Assembly: GCF_902499075.1 (NCBI RefSeq) | Contig: NZ_CABVPP010000003.1 | Span: forward strand, 1 to 64,000 | DNA from: Burkholderia pseudomultivorans | GTDB lineage: Bacteria; Pseudomonadota; Gammaproteobacteria; Burkholderiales; Burkholderiaceae | Direction: 5' to 3' | Length of the DNA: 64,000 nt | Shown here: positions 37,283-45,196 of the stretch, piece after piece | How the letters are laid out: every line of letters starts with the position of its first letter | Numbering within the stretch: position 1 is the first letter of the stretch | Position numbers and translations under genes: made by a program | The notes under the pieces: model-generated | The model's database searches: none | What the model was told of the DNA's origin: nothing | What the model saw: only the letters and a program-made list of their open reading frames with translations

Positions 37283-39175
37283 GTGCTGCATCCTTTTTCC
37301 CGATTGACCGGTTGCGTGCTCGCCGGCGCCGTGGTGCTCGGCGTCGGCGTGCTGGCGCGGCCCGCGCATGCCGAAGCCGGCGACGGCGCGTCCGTCACGC
37401 TGGTCGACGACACGCACGTATTCGTGATCCAGCACGACGGCTCGCTCGACGAGCACGACGATTCGACGCTGCGCGCGAACAATGCGAACGGGATCGACGC
37501 GATCGCGCAGCGCTACGTGTGGTTCGACAAGAACCTCGAGAAGGTCGAGTTGCTCGCGGCGGAAACGATCGACCGCGACGGCGTCGCGCATCCGGTCGGC
37601 GCGGACGCCATCCGCGACGTGCAGGAACCGCGCTCGGCCGGCGCGCCGACGTTCCAGGACGGCCTGTTGCGCACGGTCGTGTTTCCCGGCGTCGAAGCCG
37701 GGTCGAGCACGCGCGTCGCGTTCCGCAAGACGCGCACCAGGCCGGTCAATGCCGGCTACTTCGGCTACACGGTCGAGCCGTCGCGCGAGCCGGTCGACAG
37801 CCAGCGGCTGATCTTCGACCTGCCGGCCGACATGCCGCTCTACGCGGACGCGCGCGGCTACGTCGCGCTGCCGCCGGTGACCGCGAACGGCCGCACGCGC
37901 TACGAGTTCGATTACCGGCACGGCCCGTACGACCGCATCGAGCACGGCGCGGTCGGCTATCCGACCTACGGCGACCGGCTCGTCGTGTCGACGCTGCCCG
38001 ACTATGCGGCGTTCGCCGCGCGCTACCGCAACGCGGCGGTCGATCCGAGCGCGAACGATCCGGCCGTCGTGCGGCTGGCCCAGTCGCTCACGGCAAACGC
38101 GGGCGATCCGCGCGACAAGGCACGCATCCTGTACGACTGGGTGCAGGCGAACGTGCGCTACGTCGCGCTGTTTCTCGGCGAGACGGCGGCCGCGCCGCAT
38201 CGCGTGACGGACATCCTGCGCAACCGCTACGGCGACTGCAAGGATCACGTCGCGCTGTTCGGCGCGCTGCTCGCGGCGGTCGGCATTCGCAGCGAACCGG
38301 TGCTGATCAACCTCGGATCCGTTTATACGCTGCCGGCCGTGCCCGGCTACGGCGGCGGCGCGATCAATCACGCGATCACATGGCTGCCCGATCTCGGGCT
38401 TTACGCGGACACGACCACGGCCGGCATCGCGTTCGGCTACCTGCCGCCGATCGTGATGGATCGTCCGGCGCTGCTCGTCGACACGGGCGTGCTGTCGCGC
38501 ACGCCGGCCACGCAGCCGCGGCGCCGCCTCGCGCGGCTCGACATCGACGCCGCGCAGCGCGGCGCCGAGTGGTTTCATGCGTATATCGAGGACGACGGCT
38601 GGACCGCCGAACTCGAGCGCAACGTGTTTCGCCGCGCGCCGCCCGAACGCATCGCGCAGCTGGCCGCGGAACGTCTGCGGCTGAGCGGGCTGCGCGGGCG
38701 CGCGCAGATCGCGACCGGCGAGCGCGGCGCGACGGACGGGCCGTTCGACGTGACGATGTCGGGCACGCTCGATCACCTGGTGTGGCCCGACGGCACGACG
38801 GCGGTGCCGGCGCTGTCGAGCCTGACCGGCGGCATCGCGACGCAGGTCGACGGCTGGCTGGAGGAGCCCGTGCGCACGCAGCCGTGGGTCTGCATCGGCG
38901 GCACGTTCGACGAGACCGCGCAGATCGCGCTGCCGCGCGATGTCGTCGTGACCGACTTGCCGGTCGACATGAGCGTGCACGATCGTTTCATCGACTTCAC
39001 GTCGCACTACATATTCGATTCGGCCGCGCGCGTCGTGCAGGTCACGCGCCGGATGAACGCGGATTTCGGCCGGCAGGTGTGCACGCCCGACGAATTCGCG
39101 GCGCTGCGCGCGTCGCTCGAACGCATCGAGCGCGATACGCAGGCGCAGATCGTGGTGCGGGCGGAGCCGCGCTGA
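37283..39175 (+). CDS. Exported DUF3857 / transglutaminase-like domain protein
   Basis: Protein of about 630 aa from GTG 37283, which gives a proper signal peptide (LTGCVLAGAVVLGVGVLARPAHA); an upstream ATG (37172) would add 37 residues that spoil it. The N-terminal DUF3857 region (YVWFDKNLEKVELLAAETIDRDG...) precedes a transglutaminase-like core with DKARILYDWVQANVRYVAL, the catalytic-type Cys in NRYGDCKDHVALFGALLAAVGI, and later NHAITWLP with a His. A C-terminal beta-rich part resembles DUF2569/DUF3858-like tails. Such periplasmic proteins are common but poorly characterised; peptide crosslinking or hydrolysis is possible. It appears to be transcribed alone. Confidence 0.8.
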   Translation: MLHPFSRLTGCVLAGAVVLGVGVLARPAHAEAGDGASVTLVDDTHVFVIQHDGSLDEHDDSTLRANNANGIDAIAQRYVWFDKNLEKVELLAAETIDRDGVAHPVGADAIRDVQEPRSAGAPTFQDGLLRTVVFPGVEAGSSTRVAFRKTRTRPVNAGYFGYTVEPSREPVDSQRLIFDLPADMPLYADARGYVALPPVTANGRTRYEFDYRHGPYDRIEHGAVGYPTYGDRLVVSTLPDYAAFAARYRNAAVDPSANDPAVVRLAQSLTANAGDPRDKARILYDWVQANVRYVALFLGETAAAPHRVTDILRNRYGDCKDHVALFGALLAAVGIRSEPVLINLGSVYTLPAVPGYGGGAINHAITWLPDLGLYADTTTAGIAFGYLPPIVMDRPALLVDTGVLSRTPATQPRRRLARLDIDAAQRGAEWFHAYIEDDGWTAELERNVFRRAPPERIAQLAAERLRLSGLRGRAQIATGERGATDGPFDVTMSGTLDHLVWPDGTTAVPALSSLTGGIATQVDGWLEEPVRTQPWVCIGGTFDETAQIALPRDVVVTDLPVDMSVHDRFIDFTSHYIFDSAARVVQVTRRMNADFGRQVCTPDEFAALRASLERIERDTQAQIVVRAEPR

Positions 39176-39286
39176 GCGGCGCCGGTGCGGCGGCGCGCGG
39201 CCGGAGTCGACGAGCAAGGGCGGACGTTGCGGCGCCCGCAATCACGCGCGCACGATCGACGCCGGTCGGCGCGCAGGAGAGGAACG

Positions 39287-39454
39287 ATGACGGAACGAGA
39301 CGATGAAATCGCCGACCTGTCGAAGGAACTGCTGGGCCGGATCGTGCAGGGCACCGTCGCGAGCGGTGCGACCGTCGATGCGCAACAGTGTGCAGCGTTG
39401 GCCGTGCAGTGCGCGACGGTGCTGATCGATCGGCTGGAAGCGCGCAGCGGGTGA
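39287..39454 (+). CDS. Small acidic protein of unknown function
   Basis: Protein of 55 aa: MTERDDEIADLSKELLGRIVQ... QCAALAVQCATVLIDRLEARSG. It starts at ATG 39287 with CAGGAGAGG 5-13 bases upstream, a good ribosome-binding site. Helical, with two Cys. It lies 111 bases after the transglutaminase-like gene. Not recognised. Confidence 0.55.
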   Translation: MTERDDEIADLSKELLGRIVQGTVASGATVDAQQCAALAVQCATVLIDRLEARSG

Positions 39455-39549
39455 TTCGAAACGAATGACGGCGGCGGCGAGCAGCACGCCGCCAGCGGCT
39501 GCCCTTGGCCGCAGCACCGCCGCGCGAGTAGCGAGCCGCTTGCCGGCGG

Positions 39550-40572
39550 CTACGTCCCGCTCGTGCCGTGAACGGGCGCGCCATCCACGTCGGCGCCGAC
39601 CCGCACCGCACCCGGCGGCCGGCCGACCACGCGCTTGAACGCGCGGCTGAACGCGGCCAGCGACCCGTAGCCGAGCCGGTACGCGACGGTTTCGATCGCC
39701 TCGCGATCGCGCGCGATCCATTGCGCGGCGAGCCGCATCCGCAGTTCGGTCAGGTAGCGCACCGGCGCCATCCCGGTCGCCGCAAGAAAGCGCTCGGCGA
39801 ACACCGAGCGCGACACGCCCGCTTCGGCGGCCAGTTCCGCGACGCTCCAGTTGCGGCCCGGATCGCGATGCAGCGCGACGATCGCGCGGCCGAGCTTCGG
39901 TTCGCGCAGCGCCTGCACCCAGCCGGTCGCGTCGCCGCAGCCGCACTCGACCCAGCCGCGCACGATGAACGCGGCGACGACATCCGCGAGCCGCGCAAGG
40001 ATGCCCGCGAACCCGGCGCGCTCCGCACACGCTTCGCGCTCCATCGCGTCGAGCATCGGGCGGATTTCCGGATAGCGCGCGAGCAGCGTGCCGACGTGCA
40101 TGAACTCGGGCATCGTGCCGACCAGCGGCTGCATGCCGCCGAGATCGAGTTCCATGCACGCGCTGAAGATCAGCGCGTCGCCGGCACCCGGCTCGGTTGT
40201 CGCACAGGCGGGCGGCGCACCGGCCGAGCCGACCGACGCGACCGTGTCGCAGATCTTCGCGGCTTCGAAGCCGTTGATCTCGCGGCACGGCGCGTCGGGG
40301 TCGGAAACCAGCGCATGCATGTTGCCGTGCGGCAGCAGGATCGCGTCGCCGGCCTCGAGCTGCATCGTCGCGCCGGCCGCGTCGCGCAGCAGCACGGGGC
40401 CGCGTCCGACGAAATGGAACTGCGCGCGCCCCGGCGCGTGACCGAAGCTCAGCCCGAATGGCCGCGCGACCTGGATGCGGCGGTACTGGACGCCGCTCAG
40501 GCGCATCCCGAGCAGCAGCTCGCTGACGAGGTCGTGCGCGTCGGGGACGGGAGGAAGCAAGGGCTCGGCCAT
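39550..40572 (-). CDS. AraC-family transcriptional regulator with cupin-like N-terminal domain
   Basis: Protein of 340 aa from MAEPLLPPVPD (40572); an ATG at 40614 would add 14 residues. The N-terminal half (about 15-190) is the cupin-type sensor of the AraC subgroup (LLLGMRLSGVQYRRI, GRAQFHFVGRGPVLLRD, LEAGDAILLPHGNMHAL). The C-terminal half is a double helix-turn-helix (SVAELAAEAGVSRSVFAERFLAATGMAPVRYLTELRMRLAAQWI, then YRLGYGSLAAFSRAFKRVVG). It is divergent from an MFS efflux gene, which it probably controls. Regulators of this type often sense small hydrophobic compounds. Confidence 0.88.
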   Translation of the reverse strand: MAEPLLPPVPDAHDLVSELLLGMRLSGVQYRRIQVARPFGLSFGHAPGRAQFHFVGRGPVLLRDAAGATMQLEAGDAILLPHGNMHALVSDPDAPCREINGFEAAKICDTVASVGSAGAPPACATTEPGAGDALIFSACMELDLGGMQPLVGTMPEFMHVGTLLARYPEIRPMLDAMEREACAERAGFAGILARLADVVAAFIVRGWVECGCGDATGWVQALREPKLGRAIVALHRDPGRNWSVAELAAEAGVSRSVFAERFLAATGMAPVRYLTELRMRLAAQWIARDREAIETVAYRLGYGSLAAFSRAFKRVVGRPPGAVRVGADVDGAPVHGTSGT

Positions 40573-40626
40573 CGGATTCGGACGTTCGATCAATAAAGTC
40601 GGATTGTATGTCATAGACCGTCCTGC

Positions 40627-40684
40627 TGTCGTTCCTTAGGATACGCCGTCATCGGTATTTATCCCTATCTGGAACGGAACGACA
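40627..40684. promoter_or_regulatory. Inverted repeats between araC-type and MFS genes
   Basis: TGTCGTTCC (40627-40635) and GGAACGACA (40676-40684) are 9-bp perfect inverted copies 40 bases apart in the divergent promoter region; the second ends directly before the MFS ATG. AT-rich GGTATTTATCCCTAT between them suggests the MFS promoter. Candidate binding sites for the adjacent AraC-type regulator. Confidence 0.45.
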
Positions 40685-40685
40685 C

Positions 40686-41885
40686 ATGAACCCCGGAATG
40701 TCTACCGCCGCCCCGCTGGCGGCCCCCCGCGAGCCCGCCTGGGGCGCTGTTTTCGCGATGACGCTCGGCGTGTTCGGGCTCGTCACGGCCGAATTCCTGC
40801 CGGCGAGCCTGCTCACGCCGATGGCCGACAGTCTCGGCGTGACCGAAGGCGTCGCCGGGCAGGCCGTCACGGCCACGGCCGCGGTCGCGCTCGTCACGAG
40901 CCTGCTGATTGCCGCCGCGACGCGCACGATCGACCGGCGCCGCGTGCTGCTCGCGTTCTCGGTGCTGCTGGTCGCATCGAATCTCGCGGTCGCGTTCGCG
41001 CCGAACCTGACGATGCTGCTGATCGGCCGCGTCGTGCTCGGCGTCGCGCTCGGCGGCTTCTGGACGATGGCGACGGCGACCGCGATGCGGCTGGTGCCGA
41101 CCGCGATGGTGCCGCGCGCGCTGTCGATCGTCTTCAGCGGCGTGGCCGTCGCGACGATCGCCGCCGCGCCGCTCGGCAGCTACTTCGGCCACCTGATCGG
41201 CTGGCGCAACGTGTTCCTGATCGCGGCCGGGCTCGGCGGTGTCGCGCTGCTGTCGCAGGCGGCGACGCTGCCGTCGATGCCGCCGAGCGGCACGACGCGG
41301 CTGCGCACGCTGATCGACGTGCTGCGCCGGCCGACCGTCGGCCTCGGGATGTTCGCGACGATCCTCGTGTTCACCGGGCATTTCGCGTTCTTCACGTATC
41401 TGCGGCCGTTTCTCGAACAGGTCGCGGGCGTCGACGTGAACGGGCTGTCGGCGATCCTGCTCGGCTACGGCGTTGCGAACTTCGTCGGCACGTCGCTCGC
41501 GGGCCGCGTGCTCGAGCACCGGTTGAGGCCGATGCTGATCGCGATGCCCGCGCTGATGGTCGTACTCGGCATCGCGCTCGTCGCGCTTGGCCGCGCGCCG
41601 CTGCTCGACGCGGTGCTCGTCGCGTTGTGGGGGATGGCGTTCGGCGGCGTGCCGGTCGCGTGGTCGACGTGGGTCACGCGCACCGTGCCCGACGAGGCGG
41701 AGAGCGCGGGCGGGCTGATCGTCGCGGCGATCCAGCTCGCGATCGCGACCGGTGCGGCGGCGGGCGGCGTCGTGTTCGACGCGAACGGCGCGGCCGGCGT
41801 GTTCGTTGCCGCGGCGGTCGTGCTGGCCGTCGCGGTCGCGACGATCGTCACGGGCGTGCCGAAGCGCGTGGAAGCGGTGTCGTAA
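40686..41885 (+). CDS. MFS efflux transporter (DHA1 family)
   Basis: Protein of 399 aa with about 12 helices. AVFAMTLGVFGLVTAEFLPASLLTPMADSLGVTEGVAGQAVTATAAVALVTSLLIAAATRTIDRRRVLLAF is the DHA1 N-terminus seen in sugar-efflux and drug-efflux carriers (YdhP/SotB/AraJ-like). GRVVLGVALGGFWTMATATAMRLVP follows as the family motif. It is divergent from the AraC-type regulator gene. The substrate is not predictable. Confidence 0.88.
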   Translation: MNPGMSTAAPLAAPREPAWGAVFAMTLGVFGLVTAEFLPASLLTPMADSLGVTEGVAGQAVTATAAVALVTSLLIAAATRTIDRRRVLLAFSVLLVASNLAVAFAPNLTMLLIGRVVLGVALGGFWTMATATAMRLVPTAMVPRALSIVFSGVAVATIAAAPLGSYFGHLIGWRNVFLIAAGLGGVALLSQAATLPSMPPSGTTRLRTLIDVLRRPTVGLGMFATILVFTGHFAFFTYLRPFLEQVAGVDVNGLSAILLGYGVANFVGTSLAGRVLEHRLRPMLIAMPALMVVLGIALVALGRAPLLDAVLVALWGMAFGGVPVAWSTWVTRTVPDEAESAGGLIVAAIQLAIATGAAAGGVVFDANGAAGVFVAAAVVLAVAVATIVTGVPKRVEAVS

Positions 41886-41900
41886 GGGATGTCGCAAGCG

Positions 41901-41935
41901 GGGCGGCCGGATCGCGTCCGGGCATCCGGCCGCCC
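41901..41935. terminator. Bidirectional terminator
   Basis: GGGCGGCCGGAT (41901-41912) and ATCCGGCCGCCC (41924-41935) form a perfect 12-bp stem with an 11-base loop between the convergent MFS and PEP-mutase-like genes. Confidence 0.7.
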
Positions 41936-41946
41936 GCGCATGCGCA

Positions 41947-42708
41947 TCAGCCGCGCGGCTGCACGAGCGCGGCGAGCGCCTTCATCGCCTGGATATACGG
42001 ATAGGGGCCGTGACTGATCCGCGCGACGCCGGAATCGGCGAGTTCGCCCAGCGTCGGCGTTTCCGCGACGCGCATCGCGTTGACCGGGAGCGGCGATGCC
42101 GCCGTCAGCCGGCGAATCAGCGCGGGGGATTTGAGGCCGGGCACGAACAGCCCGTCGGCGCCCGCGTCGGCATATGCGCGTCCGCGCGCCAGAACCGCGT
42201 CGACCAGCTGCTCGTCGTGCCGTTCCGCCGGCGTGACGAAGAACACGTCCGTGCGCGCGTTGATAAAATACCCGGCCCCCTTCTTGTCCGCCGACGCGCG
42301 CGCGGCCGCGATGCGGGCGGCGGCCGCTTCGACGCTGCGCACTTCGCCCGTCGCGGGCACGCTGTCCTCGAGATTGCAGCCGATCGCGCCGGCGTCGATG
42401 CTGAGCGCGATCGTCTCCGCGACGTCGTCGAGGCGCTCGCCGTAGCCGCTTTCGAGGTCGACGGTCACCGGCAGGTCGGTCGCGCCGACGATGCGAGCGA
42501 GTACTTCCATCACCAGCGCACGCGGAATGTGTTCGCCGTCCGCGAAACCGTTGGCCTTCGCGACCGACCAGCTTCCGGTCGCCAGCGCCGGCGCGCCGGC
42601 GTCGGCGACTGCGCGGGCGCTGCCGGCATCCCAGACGTTGAACAGGATCAGCGGATCGCCCGCGCGGTGCAGCGCGCGAAAACGGGCATGCTTGTCAGCA
42701 GTTGTCAT
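41947..42708 (-). CDS. Isocitrate lyase/phosphoenolpyruvate mutase superfamily protein
   Basis: Protein of 253 aa from ATG at 42706-42708, preceded by GGAGAGAC. Superfamily features: FRALHRAGDPLILFNVWDAGSARAVADAGAPALATGSW, PVTVDLESGYG (metal-binding Asp/Glu region), AGAIGCNLEDS and GYFINARTDVFF. It belongs to the PEP-mutase-like group (carboxyvinyl-carboxyphosphonate phosphorylmutase, oxaloacetate hydrolase-like). The catalytic loop Cys of isocitrate/methylisocitrate lyases (KKCGH) is replaced by DKKGAG, so lyase activity on isocitrate is unlikely. Substrate unknown. Confidence 0.85.
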   Translation of the reverse strand: MTTADKHARFRALHRAGDPLILFNVWDAGSARAVADAGAPALATGSWSVAKANGFADGEHIPRALVMEVLARIVGATDLPVTVDLESGYGERLDDVAETIALSIDAGAIGCNLEDSVPATGEVRSVEAAAARIAAARASADKKGAGYFINARTDVFFVTPAERHDEQLVDAVLARGRAYADAGADGLFVPGLKSPALIRRLTAASPLPVNAMRVAETPTLGELADSGVARISHGPYPYIQAMKALAALVQPRG

Positions 42709-42796
42709 CGATGTCTCTCCTGATGGGCGGAATCGAATGCCGTCGTGAAGGATACGTCTGCGGCACCGCGCGTGGAGAGAAAAATTCCGCACCGGC

Positions 42797-43264
42797 TCAG
42801 TCGCGCGCCGACGGATCCTCGGACAGCGTGCGCAGCTGGTCGCGCAGCCGGTCGACGTCGCCCGGCGGAAACGGCTTCTCGACCTCGGCATGCGTCTGCT
42901 GCCACAGCGGAAACGCTTCGGCCAGCAGCCGATCGCCGGCGGGCGTCAGCGCGAGCAGGCGGCTGCGCCGGTCGTCCGGATCCTGCTCGATCGTCACGAG
43001 GCCGCGCCGTTCGAGCGGCTTCAGCGCGGCCGTCAGCGTGGTGCGATCCATCGCGAGCAGCGACGCCACCGCTTTCATCGGCGCCGGCTGCGGCCGGTTC
43101 AACGACATCAGCAGCGAGAACTGGCCGTTGGTGAGGTCCAGCGGACGCAGCGCATCGTCGAAGATCCGCGCGAGATTGCGTGCCGCGCGCTGCATGTGCA
43201 GGCACAGGCAGCAGTCGCGCACCATCAGCGTCGTTTCGAAAGGGAGCTTTTCTTTGCGTGCCAT
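42797..43264 (-). CDS. MarR-family transcriptional regulator
   Basis: Protein of 155 aa. The winged helix is visible: LTNGQFSLLMSLNRPQPAPMKAVASLLAMDRTTLTAALKPLERRGLVTIEQDPDDRRSRLLALTPAG. The N-terminal DCCLCLHMQRAARNLARIFD has two Cys that could be redox-sensing. It is divergent from YCII and GST genes. A perfect palindrome lies 12 bases upstream of its ATG, the probable autoregulatory operator. Confidence 0.9.
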   Translation of the reverse strand: MARKEKLPFETTLMVRDCCLCLHMQRAARNLARIFDDALRPLDLTNGQFSLLMSLNRPQPAPMKAVASLLAMDRTTLTAALKPLERRGLVTIEQDPDDRRSRLLALTPAGDRLLAEAFPLWQQTHAEVEKPFPPGDVDRLRDQLRTLSEDPSARD

Positions 43265-43275
43265 GTTGCAATTGT

Positions 43276-43287
43276 GTTGATATCAAC
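43276..43287. promoter_or_regulatory. MarR-type operator palindrome
   Basis: GTTGATATCAAC is a perfect 12-bp palindrome in the 81-base divergent region between the MarR gene and the YCII gene. TTGATATCAA-type cores are typical of MarR/OhrR-like sites. Likely bound by the adjacent regulator. Confidence 0.65.
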
Positions 43288-43345
43288 CTATCGTGTCAAG
43301 GTCGAGGCGCGGTAGCCCGCCGCGCCCGTCCTTGGAGGAGAAAGC

Positions 43346-43714
43346 ATGAGTGCGCAACAGCAGTTGTATCTCGCCGTATTCCTCGGCAGCAAGGAGAGTC
43401 CGCGGATGAAGGCGTGGGCCGCGCTGCCGGACCAGGAGCGGCGCGCGAAGGAGCAGGAAGGCATGGCCGCATGGGGCGCGTGGGCCGAGCGGCATCGCGA
43501 CGCGATCGTCGAGCTCGGCGGGCCGCTCGGCAAGACCAAGACCATCGGTGCGCGCGGCATCGCGGATACGGCCAATGCGATGGGCGCGTTCACGGTCGTG
43601 CGGGCCGCATCGCACGACGAAGCGGCGCGGATGTTCGAGGGCCACCCGCATTTCACGATTTTCCCGGGCGAGACGATCGACGTGATGCCCGTGCTGCCGA
43701 TTCCGGGCAGATGA
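43346..43714 (+). CDS. YCII-related domain protein
   Basis: Protein of 122 aa. MSAQQQLYLAVFLGSKESPRMKAWAALPDQERRAKEQEGMAAWGAWAERHRDAIVELGGPLG, then GAFTVVRAASHDEAARMFEGHPHFTIFPGETIDVMPVLPIPG, gives the ferredoxin-like fold and the conserved terminal strand of the YCII/DGPF family. GGAGGAG at 43335-43341 precedes ATG. Members are small dimeric proteins of mostly unknown enzymatic role. It lies upstream of a GST gene and divergent from MarR, suggesting a stress or detoxification unit. Confidence 0.8.
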   Translation: MSAQQQLYLAVFLGSKESPRMKAWAALPDQERRAKEQEGMAAWGAWAERHRDAIVELGGPLGKTKTIGARGIADTANAMGAFTVVRAASHDEAARMFEGHPHFTIFPGETIDVMPVLPIPGR

Positions 43715-43720
43715 GCGGCG

Positions 43721-43749
43721 GCGGGCGAGCGGCGTGCGCCGTCGCCCGC
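43721..43749 (+). terminator. Intercistronic hairpin between YCII and GST genes
   Basis: GCGGGCGA (43721-43728) and TCGCCCGC (43742-43749) form a perfect 8-bp stem, with further pairing of GCGGCG/CGCCG in the loop. It may attenuate transcription into the GST gene. Confidence 0.4.
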
Positions 43750-43786
43750 GCGACGTTTCCCCGATCTTTCCGAATGGAGATTTGCG

Positions 43787-44404
43787 ATGAAGCTTTACGG
43801 ATTCGCCGGCACCCGGTCGCAGCGCGCGCTCTGGGGGCTCAAGGAGCTCGATGCGGATTTCGAATTCGTGTCGGTCAACCTGCCCGCGGGCGAGCACAAG
43901 CGGCCCGAATTCCTGCGCCTCAACCCGGCCGGCAAGGTACCCGTGCTGGTGGACGGCGATCTCGTGATTCCCGAGTCGGCCGCGATCGTGCTGTACCTCG
44001 CCGACAAGTACCCGGAGAAGGGGCTGCTCCCCGTCGATCCGGCGCAGCGCGCGCAAGCCTATCGCTGGGTCATGTTCGCGGTCACGGAACTCGAACAGCC
44101 GCTGTGGCGGATCACGCGGCATTCGTTCATCTATCCGCCGGAGAAGCGCAGTCCGGCCGATATCGAGCTGGCGCGAGAGGACTTCACGACGATGGCCGCG
44201 ATTCTCGAACGGCATCTCGAAGGGCGCGAATTCATCGTCGGCGACACGCTGACGGTGGCCGACTGCGTGACCGCCTATCTGATCGACTGGGCCGGCGAGT
44301 GCAACCTGCTCGAGCCGTTCCCGCAGCTGCGCGCGTATCTCGAACGGCTGTATGCGCGGCCGAAGGCGCCGCAGCGGATCGCGGACACACGCAAGGCGGC
44401 GTGA
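43787..44404 (+). CDS. Glutathione S-transferase
   Basis: Protein of 205 aa. The N-terminal thioredoxin-like domain (MKLYGFAGTRSQRALWGLKELDADFEFVSVNL...LNPAGKVPVLVDGDLVIPESAAIVLYLADKYP) holds the glutathione-binding PV(L)..ES motif. A helical C-terminal domain follows with FIVGDTLTVADCVTAYLIDW, the N-capping box of GSTs. Ser or Thr near residue 9-11 is the likely catalytic residue. Expected to be a cytosolic detoxification enzyme regulated with the YCII gene. Confidence 0.88.
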   Translation: MKLYGFAGTRSQRALWGLKELDADFEFVSVNLPAGEHKRPEFLRLNPAGKVPVLVDGDLVIPESAAIVLYLADKYPEKGLLPVDPAQRAQAYRWVMFAVTELEQPLWRITRHSFIYPPEKRSPADIELAREDFTTMAAILERHLEGREFIVGDTLTVADCVTAYLIDWAGECNLLEPFPQLRAYLERLYARPKAPQRIADTRKAA

Positions 44405-44486
44405 GGGGCGTGAGGGGGCGCTGGCGGCGCAGGGCAAGTGCGGTGCGCTCGCCGCGCATCGCCTGACACCGCCTTGCGCTGCCTCA

Positions 44487-44705
44487 TCACGTGTACAGCC
44501 TGCAGATCGGCGAGCGGTGTACGCCGACGCCCGCCGCCACCCCCGACGCGGATGCGAACGTCGCATTGCGCGTCAGGCTCGCCGCGTCGTCGACCGCGAA
44601 CACGCCGGCGGCGCTCGTCTGCCTCCATGCGCCGACGCGAATCGCGGTACCCAGCGGCCCTTCGTCGAATTCGCAGCCGGATTGCTGCGCGAGATCGTTC
44701 GCCAT
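44487..44705 (-). pseudogene. Thioredoxin-reductase-like FAD oxidoreductase, C-terminal remnant
   Basis: Only the last 72 codons of a TrxR-like NAD(P)/FAD oxidoreductase remain (normally about 300 aa): LAQQSGCEFDEGPLGTAIRVGAWRQTSAAGVFAVDDAASLTRNATFASASGVAAGVGVHRS. These match the family's C-terminal block (LGCEFDxGPxG, then TSxPGVFAxGDAA). The usual GD of the FAD-binding motif reads DD, suggesting decay. Codon use is coding-like on this strand until about 44705 and then stops. It abuts, head to head, the C-terminal remnant of an Rrf2 regulator. Confidence 0.68.
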
Positions 44706-44706
44706 C

Positions 44707-44948
44707 GGCGTGCGCGCGCCCACATCACGCTGCTCGACGTCTATCGCGCGGTGGGCGAGCCGCCGCCGTTTTCCGATCTCGTCTCCGACGACGAGCGCGA
44801 ATGCCTGGTCGAGCAGGCGGTCAACGCGCATTTGGCGACGCTGAAGGAGGCCGAGGCGACGCTGCTCGCGCGCTTCGGCGAAGTCACGCTCGGCATGCTG
44901 TCGCGCGAATTCGAAGCGAAGCGTGCGAAGCGGCGCAACGCGCGCTGA
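44707..44948 (+). pseudogene. Rrf2-family regulator, C-terminal remnant
   Basis: The frame from about 44724 encodes ITLLDVYRAVGEPPPFSDLVSD, then ECLVEQAVNAHLATLKEAEATLLARFGEVTLGMLSREFEAKRAKRR. This matches the C-terminal half of YwnA-like Rrf2 regulators (normally about 140-150 aa). The winged helix-turn-helix is absent: upstream sequence in this frame is the antisense of the oxidoreductase remnant. The two genes were probably divergent neighbours that lost their 5' halves in one deletion near 44705-44722. Confidence 0.68.
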
Positions 44949-45102
44949 TGCGGCGCAGCACGGCCGCCGGCCGCGCACGACGTGCATTCCGGCGGGCCTG
45001 CCATGGCTGCATCGCGACGGTCTGTCCCCCAACTTCTGCCCGGTTCGTCCGCCACAGGGCAAAATACGGGTTTTCCGCACCCCGCGAGGGGGCCAGAATC
45101 AC

Positions 45103-45147
45103 GCGCCGGGCGGCGCGGTGCGCGTGCCGCGCGCCGCCGCCCGGCGC
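45103..45147. repeat. Strong hairpin upstream of the DUF2760 gene
   Basis: GCGCCGGGCGGCG (45103-45115) and CGCCGCCCGGCGC (45135-45147) are perfect 13-bp inverted arms around a 19-base loop. It lies 50 bases before the DUF2760 ATG; the rest of the stretch between 44949 and 45196 shows no gene. It may be a leader structure or a terminator of upstream transcription. Confidence 0.5.
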
Positions 45148-45196
45148 CCAGGCAAGATTGCTCGCCGCGCGGCGAGCCCACAGGAGTCCAGACCTC

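Noticed and set aside
44491-44844. 117-aa plus-strand frame MYSLQIGERC...
   Set aside because: It is the antisense of the oxidoreductase remnant and a shifted frame of the Rrf2 remnant; no domain of its own.
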